From CAXXOK01 sp964640955 (GTDB lineage Bacteria > Bacillota > Clostridia > Christensenellales > Aristaeellaceae), in the NCBI GenBank assembly GCA_964640955.1, contig CAZXJI010000011.1:58694-122693 (forward strand): a DNA stretch of 64,000 bases, written 5' to 3'. The notes below the pieces were generated by a model. The model did no database searches. It had not been told where the DNA came from and worked only from the letters and a program-made list of their open reading frames with translations. Both the position numbers and the translations under genes were made by a program. Positions 44,266-53,102 of the stretch are shown piece by piece (position 1 is the stretch's first letter; the number at the start of each line of letters is the position of its first letter).

Positions 44266-45137
44266 GCATGGCCGCGACGCGGAAAACGGTCATCGGCGGC
44301 ACCCGGGCGCGGGTGGCGCAGGCAGGCAAAATAACGGGCATGGGGATCATGTTCGCATTGTATATGATGCCCTTCCTGCTGGTGCTGCTCAACTCCTTCA
44401 AGCAGAAAAAGGACATCATCAAGGACCCCTTTTCTCTGGCGCCCGCCGGGGGCGTGACGCTGGACAACTACACCACCGCCTTTGACAAAATGAACTTCCT
44501 GCGGGCGTTTGGCAACTCCCTGTTCATCACGGGGCTGGCCACGCTGCTGGTAATTCTGCTGTCCGCGCTGCTGGCCTACTATATCGTGCGGGCGAAAAAC
44601 CGGGCGGGCAAGGTGATGTATTCCGTCATGATCGCCTCGATGATCATCCCCTTTCAGGCGATCATGATTCCGCTGGTCTCCATCTACGGCGCGCAGCTCG
44701 GGATGCTCAACCACCGGTTGACGCTCGTCTTCCTGCATACGGGGTTTGCCATCAGCATGAGCATGTTCATGTATTCCGGCTTCCTGAAAAGCAACATCCC
44801 CATGTCGCTGGAGGAGGCGGCCTATCTGGACGGCTGCACCCGGACGCAGACGTTTTTCAAGGTGGTATTTCCACTGCTGAAGCCAACCACGGCCACGCTG
44901 ATCATCCTGAACGTGCTGGCCTTCTGGAACGATTACCTGCTGCCTTCGCTGGTGCTGGGGAAAAAGGAGCTGTACACGCTGCCGCTGTCCACCTACCTTT
45001 TCTACGGCACCTACTCGGCGGCGTACGGCAATATCATGGCCGGGCTGATCCTGACGGTGTCGCCGATCGTCGTACTGTACCTGTTCCTGCAAAGGCAGAT
45101 CATCAGCGGCGTCGTGGCCGGCGCGGTGAAGACCTGA
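44262..45137 (+). CDS. carbohydrate ABC transporter permease (MalG type)
   Basis: A 291-residue CUT1 permease with six helices and the EAA loop (EAAYLDGCTRTQTFF). The ATG lies inside the stop region of the MalF-type partner (ATGA overlap), showing coupled translation. The operon contains no ATPase, so a shared ATPase from elsewhere is needed. The sucrose phosphorylase gene follows after 19 bases. Confidence 0.95.
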   Translation: MSMAATRKTVIGGTRARVAQAGKITGMGIMFALYMMPFLLVLLNSFKQKKDIIKDPFSLAPAGGVTLDNYTTAFDKMNFLRAFGNSLFITGLATLLVILLSALLAYYIVRAKNRAGKVMYSVMIASMIIPFQAIMIPLVSIYGAQLGMLNHRLTLVFLHTGFAISMSMFMYSGFLKSNIPMSLEEAAYLDGCTRTQTFFKVVFPLLKPTTATLIILNVLAFWNDYLLPSLVLGKKELYTLPLSTYLFYGTYSAAYGNIMAGLILTVSPIVVLYLFLQRQIISGVVAGAVKT

Positions 45138-45156
45138 TCGGAAAAGGATGATACGT

Positions 45157-46569
45157 ATGGACGAACGCATTATGCTCATCACCTATGCCGACGGCCTCGG
45201 CGGCGACCTGGCCGCGCTGCGCCGCACCCTGGACCGATATTTCCGGGGTGCGGTAGGCGGCGTGCACATCCTGCCGTTTTACCCCTCCAGCGACGACCGG
45301 GGCTTCGCGCCGCTGGGCTACGACCGGGTGGACCCCGCTTTCGGCACGTTTGCGGATATCGAGGCCATCGGGAAAGACCACCCGCTGATGTTCGATTTTA
45401 TGGTCAACCATATTTCCTCCGAATCCGTTTACTATCAGGATTTTCTCAAGCGGAAGGACGCCTCGCCCTACCGCGATTACTTCATCCGCTATTCCGACTT
45501 CTGGCCGGGCGGAGAGCCGACGCCCGGGGAGCTTGCGAAAATCTATAAGCGCAAGCCGCGCGACCCCTTCGTGGAAGCGGTGTTTGCGGACGGTACGAAG
45601 GAAAAGGTATGGTGTACCTTCGGCGACCGGCAGATCGACCTGGACGTGCGCAAGCCGGCCACCCGCGCCTTTATCCGGGAAACGCTGACGGCCATGTGCG
45701 GGAAAGGGGCTTCCCTGATCCGTCTGGACGCGTTCGCCTACACGGTCAAAAAGGCCGGGACAAGCTGCTTTTTCGTGGAGCCGGAGGTGTGGGAGCTGCT
45801 CGGCTGGCTGCGGGACATCGTGGCGCCTTTCGGCGTATCGATTCTGCCGGAGATCCACGAGCACTACGTCATTCAGATGAGGCTTTCGCAAAACGGTTAC
45901 TGGATTTACGATTTCGCGCTGCCCGTGCTCACTCTGCACGCCCTGTACGCGCACGACGGCCGGTACCTGCGGGCCTGGCTGGAACAATCGCCGAAAAAGC
46001 AGTTTACGACCCTGGATACCCACGACGGCATCGGCATCGTGGATGTGAAGGACCTTTTACCCGACGAGCAGGTGGAATTCACCAAGGCCCGCATGTACGA
46101 GAAGGGCGCGAACGTCAAAAGGGTCTACAGCTCCGCCGCCTACAACAATCTGGACATCTACCAGATGAACACCACCTTTTTTTCCGCGCTGGGCGACCAC
46201 GACGAAATGTACCTGGCGGCGCGCGCGATTCAGTTTTTTGCCAGGGGCATCCCGCAGGTATACTACGTGGGCCTGCTGGCGGGCCGCAACGATGTGAAGT
46301 TGATGGAGCAGACCCGGAACGGCCGCGACATCAACCGCCACGGGTACACCGAGGCGGAGATCGCCGCCGAAACGCGGCGCCCCGTGGTGCAAAGGCTTAC
46401 GGAGCTGATGCGCCTGAGAAACACCCACCCCGCCTTCGCCGTGGAAGGGGAGCTGGAGGCGGACCTGCCCCGGCCGGACCTTATGCGCATCCGGCGCACA
46501 TACCGCGGACACAGCGCCGTGCTGGAAGTGAACCTCACCGATTATTCGTACCGGATCAGGCACACCTGA
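45157..46569 (+). CDS. gtfA: sucrose phosphorylase (GH13 subfamily 18)
   Basis: A 470-residue cytoplasmic enzyme of the GtfA type. The catalytic Asp lies in SLIRLDAFAY, the acid/base Glu in ILPEIHEHY and the transition-state Asp in LDTHDGIGI. The typical phosphorylase segment YYVGLLAGRNDVKL and NGRDINRH near the C-terminus are also present. It converts sucrose and phosphate to glucose-1-phosphate and fructose; related GH13_18 members act on sucrose-6-phosphate or glucosylglycerate. The ATG at 45157 gives AAAAGG a nine-base spacer, whereas ATG 45148 abuts it. Coupled import of sucrose is the obvious context. Confidence 0.92.
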   Translation: MDERIMLITYADGLGGDLAALRRTLDRYFRGAVGGVHILPFYPSSDDRGFAPLGYDRVDPAFGTFADIEAIGKDHPLMFDFMVNHISSESVYYQDFLKRKDASPYRDYFIRYSDFWPGGEPTPGELAKIYKRKPRDPFVEAVFADGTKEKVWCTFGDRQIDLDVRKPATRAFIRETLTAMCGKGASLIRLDAFAYTVKKAGTSCFFVEPEVWELLGWLRDIVAPFGVSILPEIHEHYVIQMRLSQNGYWIYDFALPVLTLHALYAHDGRYLRAWLEQSPKKQFTTLDTHDGIGIVDVKDLLPDEQVEFTKARMYEKGANVKRVYSSAAYNNLDIYQMNTTFFSALGDHDEMYLAARAIQFFARGIPQVYYVGLLAGRNDVKLMEQTRNGRDINRHGYTEAEIAAETRRPVVQRLTELMRLRNTHPAFAVEGELEADLPRPDLMRIRRTYRGHSAVLEVNLTDYSYRIRHT

Positions 46570-46599
46570 GCGCCGGGCGGAAAGGGTTTTGCCTGCCTG

Positions 46600-46630
46600 A
46601 CGCCGAATGAGATTTCATTTGGCGTTTTGT
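46600..46630 (+). terminator. rho-independent terminator after sucrose phosphorylase
   Basis: ACGCCGAATGA pairs with TCATTTGGCGT (one G-U), followed by TTTGTTT. It lies 30 bases after the stop and should limit, not abolish, transcription into the GH32 gene, which has no clear promoter of its own. Confidence 0.65.
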
Positions 46631-46679
46631 TTCGGCGCGTGCCACACGCCTATTTTAGAACAAAGGCGGTGCCCTGCGA

Positions 46680-47948
46680 ATGGAGCCCACAGCGAACGAG
46701 CGCAACCCCGGCCGTCCCGTGCTTCATTTTACGCCCCGATCCGGATGGATGAACGACCCCAACGGCCTGGTGCGTGCCGGGGGGCTGTGGCATTTGTACT
46801 TTCAGCACAATCCAGACGGCGTGGAGTGGGCCCGCATCGGCTGGGGCCACGCGGTCAGCGCGGACCTGACCACCTGGCGGCAGCATCGGGACGTGCTGGA
46901 ACCGGACGAGGACGGCATGGCGTTTTCCGGAAGCGCCGTGGTGAACGATCACGGGCTTTTGGGCCTGCCGTCGGACGCCCTGCTCTATTTTTATACCGCG
47001 GCGGGGCATACCACCCCGGAAAGCGCGGGCAAGGATTTCGTGCAGAGAACCGCCTGCAGCACCGACGGGGGAGAAACCCTGCGCATCCTGCAGGAATTGA
47101 CCCTGCCGACCCTGGAAAGGGAAAACCGCGACCCCAAGGTGTTCTGGCACGGGCCCAGCGCCGCCTACATCATGTGCCTGTGGCTCAGGGACGCGGATTT
47201 CGGCCTGTTCCGAAGCGCCGATCTGCGCACGTGGACGCTTTCGCAGCGGCTTACGCTTCCCGGCGGCTATGAATGCCCGGATTTGTTTCCTCTTCCGGTC
47301 GACGGCGGGCCGGAAACCGTATGGGTTTTCTGGACGGGAAGCGGGGCGTGGTACGCCGGCGCGTTCGACGGGTTTGCCTTCCGCTGGGACGGCGAAACGC
47401 ACGCGGCGTACTGCAACGCCCTGCCGTATGCGGCGCAGACCTTTTCCAACGTGCCGGGGCGCGTGATATCCGTGCCGTGGCTGCGCTGCGAGAACCGCGG
47501 GCGGCCTTATACGGGCGCCATGGGGCTGCCGAGGGAACTGGGGCTTACGCGGCGCGACGGCCGGCTGCTGTTGCGAAAGCCTCCGGCGGCGGAGGTATTG
47601 CGCCGCTTCCGGCCCTGCGCCGAAGGGAAAGAGGCCGCGCTGCCGGCGGACGGCGTGCTGATGATGGAAACGGACGTATTCGCCCCCTGCGACGTCGGCT
47701 GGAATATCGGCGGCTTTTCCCTGCGGTATTCGTGGGAGGACGGGGTGCTGTACGCGGGGGAGGAGCGCATCCGGACGGGACGGTTTACGGGCAGGTTTTC
47801 CGTGATCCTGGACGGAACGCTGCTTGAAATTACCGGTGATTCTGCTATAATATATTCAGCGATTGACATACCTCTGCCCCTCTCCTCGAACGTCGTGCGG
47901 ATCGAGGCGGGAAAGAGCGACGTAAGTCGCTTCGGAGTCCTTCGCTGA
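46680..47948 (+). CDS. GH32 family fructosidase (sucrose/fructan hydrolase)
   Basis: A 422-residue cytoplasmic GH32 enzyme without signal peptide. All three active-site motifs are present: WMNDPNG with the nucleophile Asp26, RDPK around residue 143 and the acid/base Glu in GYECPD. The C-terminal beta-sandwich is short. Family members split sucrose, sucrose-6-phosphate or fructo-oligosaccharides. Next to a sucrose phosphorylase it offers a hydrolytic route that also takes fructose-rich oligomers. AAAGGCGG lies upstream of the ATG. The last part of the gene carries the promoter of the next gene. Confidence 0.93.
   Translation: MEPTANERNPGRPVLHFTPRSGWMNDPNGLVRAGGLWHLYFQHNPDGVEWARIGWGHAVSADLTTWRQHRDVLEPDEDGMAFSGSAVVNDHGLLGLPSDALLYFYTAAGHTTPESAGKDFVQRTACSTDGGETLRILQELTLPTLERENRDPKVFWHGPSAAYIMCLWLRDADFGLFRSADLRTWTLSQRLTLPGGYECPDLFPLPVDGGPETVWVFWTGSGAWYAGAFDGFAFRWDGETHAAYCNALPYAAQTFSNVPGRVISVPWLRCENRGRPYTGAMGLPRELGLTRRDGRLLLRKPPAAEVLRRFRPCAEGKEAALPADGVLMMETDVFAPCDVGWNIGGFSLRYSWEDGVLYAGEERIRTGRFTGRFSVILDGTLLEITGDSAIIYSAIDIPLPLSSNVVRIEAGKSDVSRFGVLR
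47824..47851 (+). promoter_or_regulatory. internal promoter within the GH32 gene for the LacI regulator
   Basis: TTGAAA (47824-47829) and TATAAT (47846-47851) have a 16-base spacer and a TG before the -10 element. It lies inside the GH32 reading frame about 120 bases before the LacI ATG. Confidence 0.7.
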
Positions 47949-47968
47949 ACGAGAAGGGGGGAAAACGG

Positions 47969-49015
47969 ATGACTACGCTCAAGGATGTGGCGAAAGAGTC
48001 GGGCCTCGCGGTGGGCACGGTGTCCCGTGTGCTCAACAACCGGGGCTATATCAGCGAGGAGACGCGCAAGCTCGTCTACGACGTGATGGAGCGCCTGCAC
48101 TACCGGCCCAACGAGCTGGCGCGGTCGCTGATACGCCAGTCCTCCAATGTTCTGGGCGTGATTGTGCCGCATATCCGGCACCCCTATTTCGCGGATCTCA
48201 TCAGCAACCTGGAGGCGGCCGCCGCCAAGGAGAAGCTGAAGATTTTGCTGCTCAACACGCAGGACAAACCGGAAAAGTTCATCGAATCCCTGGACCTGTG
48301 CGCGTCCAACCGCGTGGAGGGCATCATACTGTGCAGCGGCACCCTTTCCACGCACAATTTTTCCGGCACGCACATCCCGGTGGTGACGATCGAGCGCTAT
48401 CTGGAGGACGGCAACGCCTCCGTGGAGTGCGACAACGAGCAGGGAGGGCGGCTGGCCGCGGCGGAACTGATCGATTGCGGCTGCCGATCGCTTTTGCACA
48501 TCAGCGGCGTTCACGAGGTGAAGATGCCGGCGGACGACCGCAGCGTGGGCTTCGCGACCCTGTGCGAAAAAGCCGGCGTAAAGCACTGCGAGGTCACGAC
48601 CAACGAACAGGAATACAATAACATGGATTATCGGGATTTCCTGCACCGGGTTCTTCGGGAGCACCCGGACGTGGACGGCATTTTTGCCAGCAGCGACCTG
48701 ATCGCCGCGCAGGTGCTGCAGGTCTGCGCGCAGCTGGGCATCGCCGTGCCGGAAAAGCTGAAGCTCGTCGGCTACGACGACGTGAACATCGCCCGCCTCA
48801 CCACCCCGACCATCACCACCGTGCACCAGCCGCTGCGGGAAATGGCCGCCGCCGCCGTGGCGCTTTTGCAAAACGCCGCCGCGGGGGAGATCGTGGCCAA
48901 CCGGACGGTGTTGCCCGTGTCGCTGGTGCGCCGCGGCAGCACGCGGCCCAACGCCCCGGAGGAAACCGTGCCCGTAAGCGGGCGCGACAAAAAACAGGCG
49001 CCCCTGCGCGCCTGA
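47969..49015 (+). CDS. LacI family transcriptional regulator
   Basis: A 348-residue repressor. The N-terminal helix-turn-helix and hinge are canonical (TTLKDVAKESGLAVGTVSRVLNN, then YRPNELARSL). The ligand domain follows (VLGVIVPHIRHPYFADLI, GIFASSDLIAAQVLQ, YDDVNIARLTTPTITTV). It is the last gene of the sucrose/fructoside cluster and should sense a sucrose- or fructose-derived sugar. A LacI-type operator overlaps the cluster's main promoter (41907-41924). AGAAGGGGGG precedes the ATG. Confidence 0.95.
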   Translation: MTTLKDVAKESGLAVGTVSRVLNNRGYISEETRKLVYDVMERLHYRPNELARSLIRQSSNVLGVIVPHIRHPYFADLISNLEAAAAKEKLKILLLNTQDKPEKFIESLDLCASNRVEGIILCSGTLSTHNFSGTHIPVVTIERYLEDGNASVECDNEQGGRLAAAELIDCGCRSLLHISGVHEVKMPADDRSVGFATLCEKAGVKHCEVTTNEQEYNNMDYRDFLHRVLREHPDVDGIFASSDLIAAQVLQVCAQLGIAVPEKLKLVGYDDVNIARLTTPTITTVHQPLREMAAAAVALLQNAAAGEIVANRTVLPVSLVRRGSTRPNAPEETVPVSGRDKKQAPLRA

Positions 49016-49069
49016 AACCCCGCGCCGCCCGGACGCGTCCGCGCAACTTCTATGAAAAAAGGGAAAACA

Positions 49070-49096
49070 AAAAAACGGCATTTCTGCCGTTTTTTT
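49070..49096. terminator. bidirectional terminator between convergent genes
   Basis: AAAAAACGGCA pairs with TGCCGTTTTTT around a small loop. The A-run and T-run on the two sides serve both the LacI gene and the opposing aldo/keto reductase operon. Confidence 0.85.
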
Positions 49097-49134
49097 GATA
49101 ACCGGGCTTCGGCGCGCAAGCCGCCGTTCCGGGC

Positions 49135-49986
49135 CTACCAGGTGGTGGTGTCCGGGTCGGCGGAGTAGCCCACGACGCCCTTGAGATCGGCAATCTTCTG
49201 CACGTCCGCCGGTTCCAGCTCAAAATCGAACACCTGCGCGTTTTCCCGGATCCGCTCCGGGTTAACGGATTTGGGCAGGGGCAGGTATCCGCGCTGCAGG
49301 CTCCAGCGGATGCTGATCTGGGCGATGGATTTGTCGTACTTGGCCGCCAGCGCCTTCATCTCCGGGACGCCAAAGATCATGCCGGTTCCCAGCGGGCTGT
49401 ACGCCTCCAGGAGGATGTCGTTTTGGCGGCAGTAGTCCACCACCTCGTCCTGGGTCTCGCCGGGGCAAAGCCGGATCTGGTTGACCATGGGGGCGACGGT
49501 CGCGGTCTCCATCAGCGCGCGGATGTGATGCGGGCGGAAGTTGCTCACGCCGATCGCGCGGATGCGCCCGGCCGCGTAGAGCTCCTCAAACGCCTTCCAG
49601 GTGCCGGCGTTCGCCTCCTGCCAGCGGTTGCGGAACGTGACGGGGTTGGGCCAATGGATGAGGAAAAGGTCGAGGTAATCCGTGCCCAGCTTGCGCAGGG
49701 ACTGCTCAAAGGCGGCAAGCGTCTTTTCGTAGCCGTGCTCGGTATTCCAAAGCTTGGACGTGATGAACAGATCTTTCCGGTTAAGGCCGCTCTTCCGGAC
49801 GGCGGCGCCGACGCTGCGCTCGTTGCGGTAACCCTCCGCGGTATCGATGTGGCGGTACCCGGCCCCGATGGCGCTGAGCACGGCGGAAACGGCCGTCTCG
49901 CCGTCCGGGGTCTGCCAGGTGCCGAAGCCGACGCAGGGGATTTCGACCCCGTTGCTCAGCCGGTAACAATCGGTTAACGCTTTCAT
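49135..49986 (-). CDS. aldo/keto reductase
   Basis: A 283-residue NADPH-dependent reductase. The catalytic tetrad is visible: Asp and Tyr in YRHIDTAEGY, Lys in ITSKLWNT and His in FLIHWPNP. The cofactor-binding end (GYLPLPKSVNPERIREN) is also typical. It probably reduces a sugar aldehyde or ketone. It is the third gene of an operon with a radical SAM protein and a lactonase-like protein; 12 bases separate it from the latter, with AAGGAGG before the ATG. Confidence 0.94.
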   Translation of the reverse strand: MKALTDCYRLSNGVEIPCVGFGTWQTPDGETAVSAVLSAIGAGYRHIDTAEGYRNERSVGAAVRKSGLNRKDLFITSKLWNTEHGYEKTLAAFEQSLRKLGTDYLDLFLIHWPNPVTFRNRWQEANAGTWKAFEELYAAGRIRAIGVSNFRPHHIRALMETATVAPMVNQIRLCPGETQDEVVDYCRQNDILLEAYSPLGTGMIFGVPEMKALAAKYDKSIAQISIRWSLQRGYLPLPKSVNPERIRENAQVFDFELEPADVQKIADLKGVVGYSADPDTTTW

Positions 49987-49998
49987 GCTTTTTCCTCC

Positions 49999-51045
49999 TT
50001 ATCCTTTCTGATCACACGAACGCCCGGCGGCGATCACGCACACCGGCGAGGGAATCCGCACGGCGCTCAGGCATTCGCCCGGCAAACCGTTTTCCAGGGA
50101 GAACAGCCGCACCTCGTCCGCCCTCTGGTCGGCTACCAGCAGGAAGCGCCCGGCGGGATCGACGGCGAAGTTGCGCACCGCGGCGGCCCCGCAGGGGACG
50201 ACCGTCCGCCCGCCGAGCGACCCGTCGCCGTGCACGGGGAAGCGAACCAGATCGCTCACACCCCGGACCGATACGTACAAATCGCCGCCGTCGGGCGTCA
50301 GGTGGATGTCCGCGGCGAGGCGATCGCCGGGTTCGCCGTCCAGCAGGGCGACGCGCTGCCGGGGCGTGAGCGTGCCGGAAGAAGCGTCCCAGTCGAAGAC
50401 GATCACGTGGCTGCTCAGTTCCGTCACCAGGTAGGCGTACCGGCCGCAGGGATGGAACGCCATATGGCGGGGCCCGTCCCCGGCGGGTACGGCGACCTCC
50501 GCGTGCGGCACAAGCTTCAGGCCTTCCGGCCGAAAGACGCGCAGCTTATCGATGCCCAGGTCCGCCTCGACGATAAAGCGGCCGGTCGGGTCGGCCGTGA
50601 GGGAATGCACGTGCGGCTTCTCCTGCCGGGCGGGGTTCACGCCCCGGCCTTCGTTGGGCAGCCATTGCGTTATCGTGCCCAGTGCGCCGTCCGCGTTTAG
50701 CGCGCAGGTCAGCGCGCCGCCCCCGAAATAGCTGGCGAAGGAGACCGCCGTGCGGTCGGGCCACACGCATACGTGGCACAGGCCCGGATAGGGTGCGTCG
50801 ATCAGCGCCGTGCGGGTCAGCGTGCCGTCCGGCGCGGCCGTAAAGGAGGCGATCGCGCCTCCGTCCTCGCGCTCGCTGACCGCGTAGAGGCGCGCTCCGC
50901 TACGCGCGAGGAAGCTCGGGCTTTCCACCCCGGCGTAGACCGGGCCCGGAACCAGCGCCGCCCGGTCCGTGTCCAGCTGCAGCGTGAACAGGTCGCCCTC
51001 GCCCCGCGAATAGGTGCCCACGAAAAACAGCGGATGCTCACTCAT
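49999..51045 (-). CDS. lactonase family beta-propeller protein (6-phosphogluconolactonase-like)
   Basis: A 348-residue seven-bladed propeller of the YbhE/Pgl-type lactonase family. Repeated blades (FLARSGARLYAVSE, PRHMAFHPCGRYAYLV, IHLTPDGGDLYVSVRG, FAVDPAGRFLLVAD) are easily seen. Members hydrolyse 6-phosphogluconolactone or related sugar lactones. No signal peptide is present. With the aldo/keto reductase it suggests oxidation and reduction of a sugar or sugar acid. Confidence 0.92.
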   Translation of the reverse strand: MSEHPLFFVGTYSRGEGDLFTLQLDTDRAALVPGPVYAGVESPSFLARSGARLYAVSEREDGGAIASFTAAPDGTLTRTALIDAPYPGLCHVCVWPDRTAVSFASYFGGGALTCALNADGALGTITQWLPNEGRGVNPARQEKPHVHSLTADPTGRFIVEADLGIDKLRVFRPEGLKLVPHAEVAVPAGDGPRHMAFHPCGRYAYLVTELSSHVIVFDWDASSGTLTPRQRVALLDGEPGDRLAADIHLTPDGGDLYVSVRGVSDLVRFPVHGDGSLGGRTVVPCGAAAVRNFAVDPAGRFLLVADQRADEVRLFSLENGLPGECLSAVRIPSPVCVIAAGRSCDQKG

Positions 51046-51078
51046 ATGAAAGTCCTTCCTTTCCGTTCCCTGCCCCGT

Positions 51079-52206
51079 TCAATATGCCAGGTCGCCGGGC
51101 CGGTAACCCTCGGGCAAGGGCTCCTCCGACAGAAACGCGAAGCTTTCGTCGCCCAGCACCGGCAAAAAGGCCTCGTAGGGCGTGCGGTCGAACTCGCTTG
51201 CGTAGCTGCTGGAACCGAACCAGCCGCCTTCCTTGGCGCGCAGGTTCAGGTCGCGGGCGAATTTCGTGTCGTTGGAGCAATCGTGCACGAGCGTCTCCCA
51301 GTCCTCGTCGCCGGCGGTTTTCATCAGCTTCAGGGTCAGTTCCCGGCTCCAGACGGGGGAAAGGTACCCCTGCCGGGACACGTACAGGTTTTCGCCCGCG
51401 TAGTTGCAAAAGTTGTTCGGGTTCAGGTGCAGCTCCGCGCAGTTGATGAAATCCGGCTTCGCGTCCTCGAGAATCGCCTTTTGCTTAAAAAGGAACGTGT
51501 GGTAAAACGACGGTGTCATGGGCGTTTCCACGCCGACGGCGGGGATGTGCCTTTTTGCGGTTTTCAGGTTGGCGATCACCTTGTCGGCGCAGTTCGTGGC
51601 GCCCAGGTTGAAGCGGATTTCGTCGAGGCCCGCCTCGCCCAGTGCGCGCAGGTTTTGCTCCGTGGCCAGGGTGCCGTTGGTGTACAGGTGCTGGTACACT
51701 CCCGCCTCGTGGAATTTGCGGATCACGCCGTAGTACTTTTCGATCTCCATGAACGGCTCCAGATAGACGTAGGCGATGCCGGTGGGCCTGCGCTGGACGG
51801 ACAAAAGCAGGTCCAGATCCTTTTCGTAGAATTTCGTTCCGCCAATCTCCCACAGGCCCTCGCCGACCGGCGGCTGGTTGGAAAGCTCGCCAAAGTCGTA
51901 GCAGAAGGGGCAGTTCAGGTTGCACCGGTTCGTTTTGCGCACCGCGCCCAGCCCCGTGCCCGTCAGGCAGGAGCGGCACCCGCCGGGAAACCGGTGTTCG
52001 TCGCCCACGAAATACGTGCGGTTCTCATACGTTTTGAGGTTGGGAATTTCCGCGGCCAGCTTCCGGCGGCGCTCGTTTACCGCCGCCTCGAGCTGCGCGA
52101 AAACGGCATAGACGATCTCCTGCTGCACGTTCGTCAGTTCCTCGTCCTCCGGCAGGGAAGCGAAGAAGGTAAACCAGGTCAGCGCGTCCTTTTTGGATAT
52201 CTTCAC
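51079..52206 (-). CDS. radical SAM protein of unknown function
   Basis: A 375-residue radical SAM enzyme. The cluster motif is in TNRCNLNCPFCYD (Cys-x3-Cys-x2-Cys, about residues 94-101). Before it comes a second cysteine pair in GGCRSCLTG, and single cysteines follow in the C-terminal half, which could bind an auxiliary cluster. The LYTNGTLATEQNL and LDEIRFNLG segments are typical barrel strands. The N-terminal ~75 residues are helical and unusual. The substrate is unknown. It leads the operon, 33 bases before the lactonase-like gene. Confidence 0.88.
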   Translation of the reverse strand: MKISKKDALTWFTFFASLPEDEELTNVQQEIVYAVFAQLEAAVNERRRKLAAEIPNLKTYENRTYFVGDEHRFPGGCRSCLTGTGLGAVRKTNRCNLNCPFCYDFGELSNQPPVGEGLWEIGGTKFYEKDLDLLLSVQRRPTGIAYVYLEPFMEIEKYYGVIRKFHEAGVYQHLYTNGTLATEQNLRALGEAGLDEIRFNLGATNCADKVIANLKTAKRHIPAVGVETPMTPSFYHTFLFKQKAILEDAKPDFINCAELHLNPNNFCNYAGENLYVSRQGYLSPVWSRELTLKLMKTAGDEDWETLVHDCSNDTKFARDLNLRAKEGGWFGSSSYASEFDRTPYEAFLPVLGDESFAFLSEEPLPEGYRPGDLAY

Positions 52207-52255
52207 GTTGTGTGCTCCTCACGGTTTGTTTCGCCGCCGCGCGGCGGTTACCGCC

Positions 52256-52284
52256 AGTATAGCCCGGACGGTCGCTCCAGGCAA
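52256..52284 (-). promoter_or_regulatory. promoter of the radical SAM operon
   Basis: On the minus strand TTGCCT and TATACT are separated by 17 bases. The 5' leader contains the palindrome CCGCCGCGCGGCGG just before the SD. Confidence 0.65.
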
Positions 52285-52297
52285 GCGCGGGTGGCTT

Positions 52298-53098
52298 TCA
52301 GCTGCTGGCGCTCTGGTAATGCCGAAGCCCGCGCCGAAACAGCAGGCTGCTCAGCACAAACCAGATCAGCGGCCCCGCGACGCCCCACACGGCGTAGAGC
52401 GGGTCCATCTTTTTTAAGATGAACAGCGCCGGGAAATTGGTGATGACGAATATCGGCAGCACGAACACGCCCACTTGCTGCACGAACCGGTTATAGATGC
52501 CCATGGGCAGGTTGTTGAAGTCCCAGGACGAGTCCACCAGCCCCGCCAGCGCGTTGGTTTTCACCAGCCGGAAGGCCAGCACCTGCGGCAGGAGGAACAT
52601 GGAGTAGGCGATCAGCGAACCGGTGACCAGGTACCCCAGGTAGCCCAGCAGGTCCAGCACGCCCACCTGCACCGCCATGCGGGAAAGCCCCACCGCCACC
52701 GCGGCGATGCCCAGCGCCACGTCCACCGTGAACAGCGATACGTCGCTGCGCTTGAGCGTGAGCATAAACTGCAGCGACACGGGCTTGACCAGCAGCAGGT
52801 CCATTTCGCCGGTCTGCACCTGGCGGCCGATGTCGAACAGGTTCATCATGTAGAGTCCCGCGTAGGGGCCGGTGGCGACCATGTAGGTGCCGAAGAACAC
52901 CAGCACCTCGTCCGGCGTAAGCCCGTTGATGGGCACGCCGGTTTTGTAGATGACGATCATGTACACGATCTTCGCCAGAAAATACCCCAGCTCCATGGCG
53001 ATGCCCGTAAAGAAGTTGGCGCGGTACTCCAGCTGGCTCATCAGGCTGTTTTTGATGAGCATTCCCCACAGGATCAGATGCTTTTTGATTTCTTTCAC
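52298..53098 (-). CDS. ABC-2 type transporter permease (second subunit)
   Basis: A 266-residue membrane protein with six helices, of the ABC-2 permease type that pairs with the DUF990-like subunit upstream. It contains QTGEMDLLLVKPVSLQF, a cytoplasmic segment typical of this subfamily, and ends with LRHYQSASS. Four bases separate it from the upstream permease. Such three-gene exporters move lipids, drugs or polysaccharides out of the cell; the substrate is unknown. Confidence 0.9.
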   Translation of the reverse strand: MKEIKKHLILWGMLIKNSLMSQLEYRANFFTGIAMELGYFLAKIVYMIVIYKTGVPINGLTPDEVLVFFGTYMVATGPYAGLYMMNLFDIGRQVQTGEMDLLLVKPVSLQFMLTLKRSDVSLFTVDVALGIAAVAVGLSRMAVQVGVLDLLGYLGYLVTGSLIAYSMFLLPQVLAFRLVKTNALAGLVDSSWDFNNLPMGIYNRFVQQVGVFVLPIFVITNFPALFILKKMDPLYAVWGVAGPLIWFVLSSLLFRRGLRHYQSASS

Positions 53099-53102
53099 GT
53101 GC

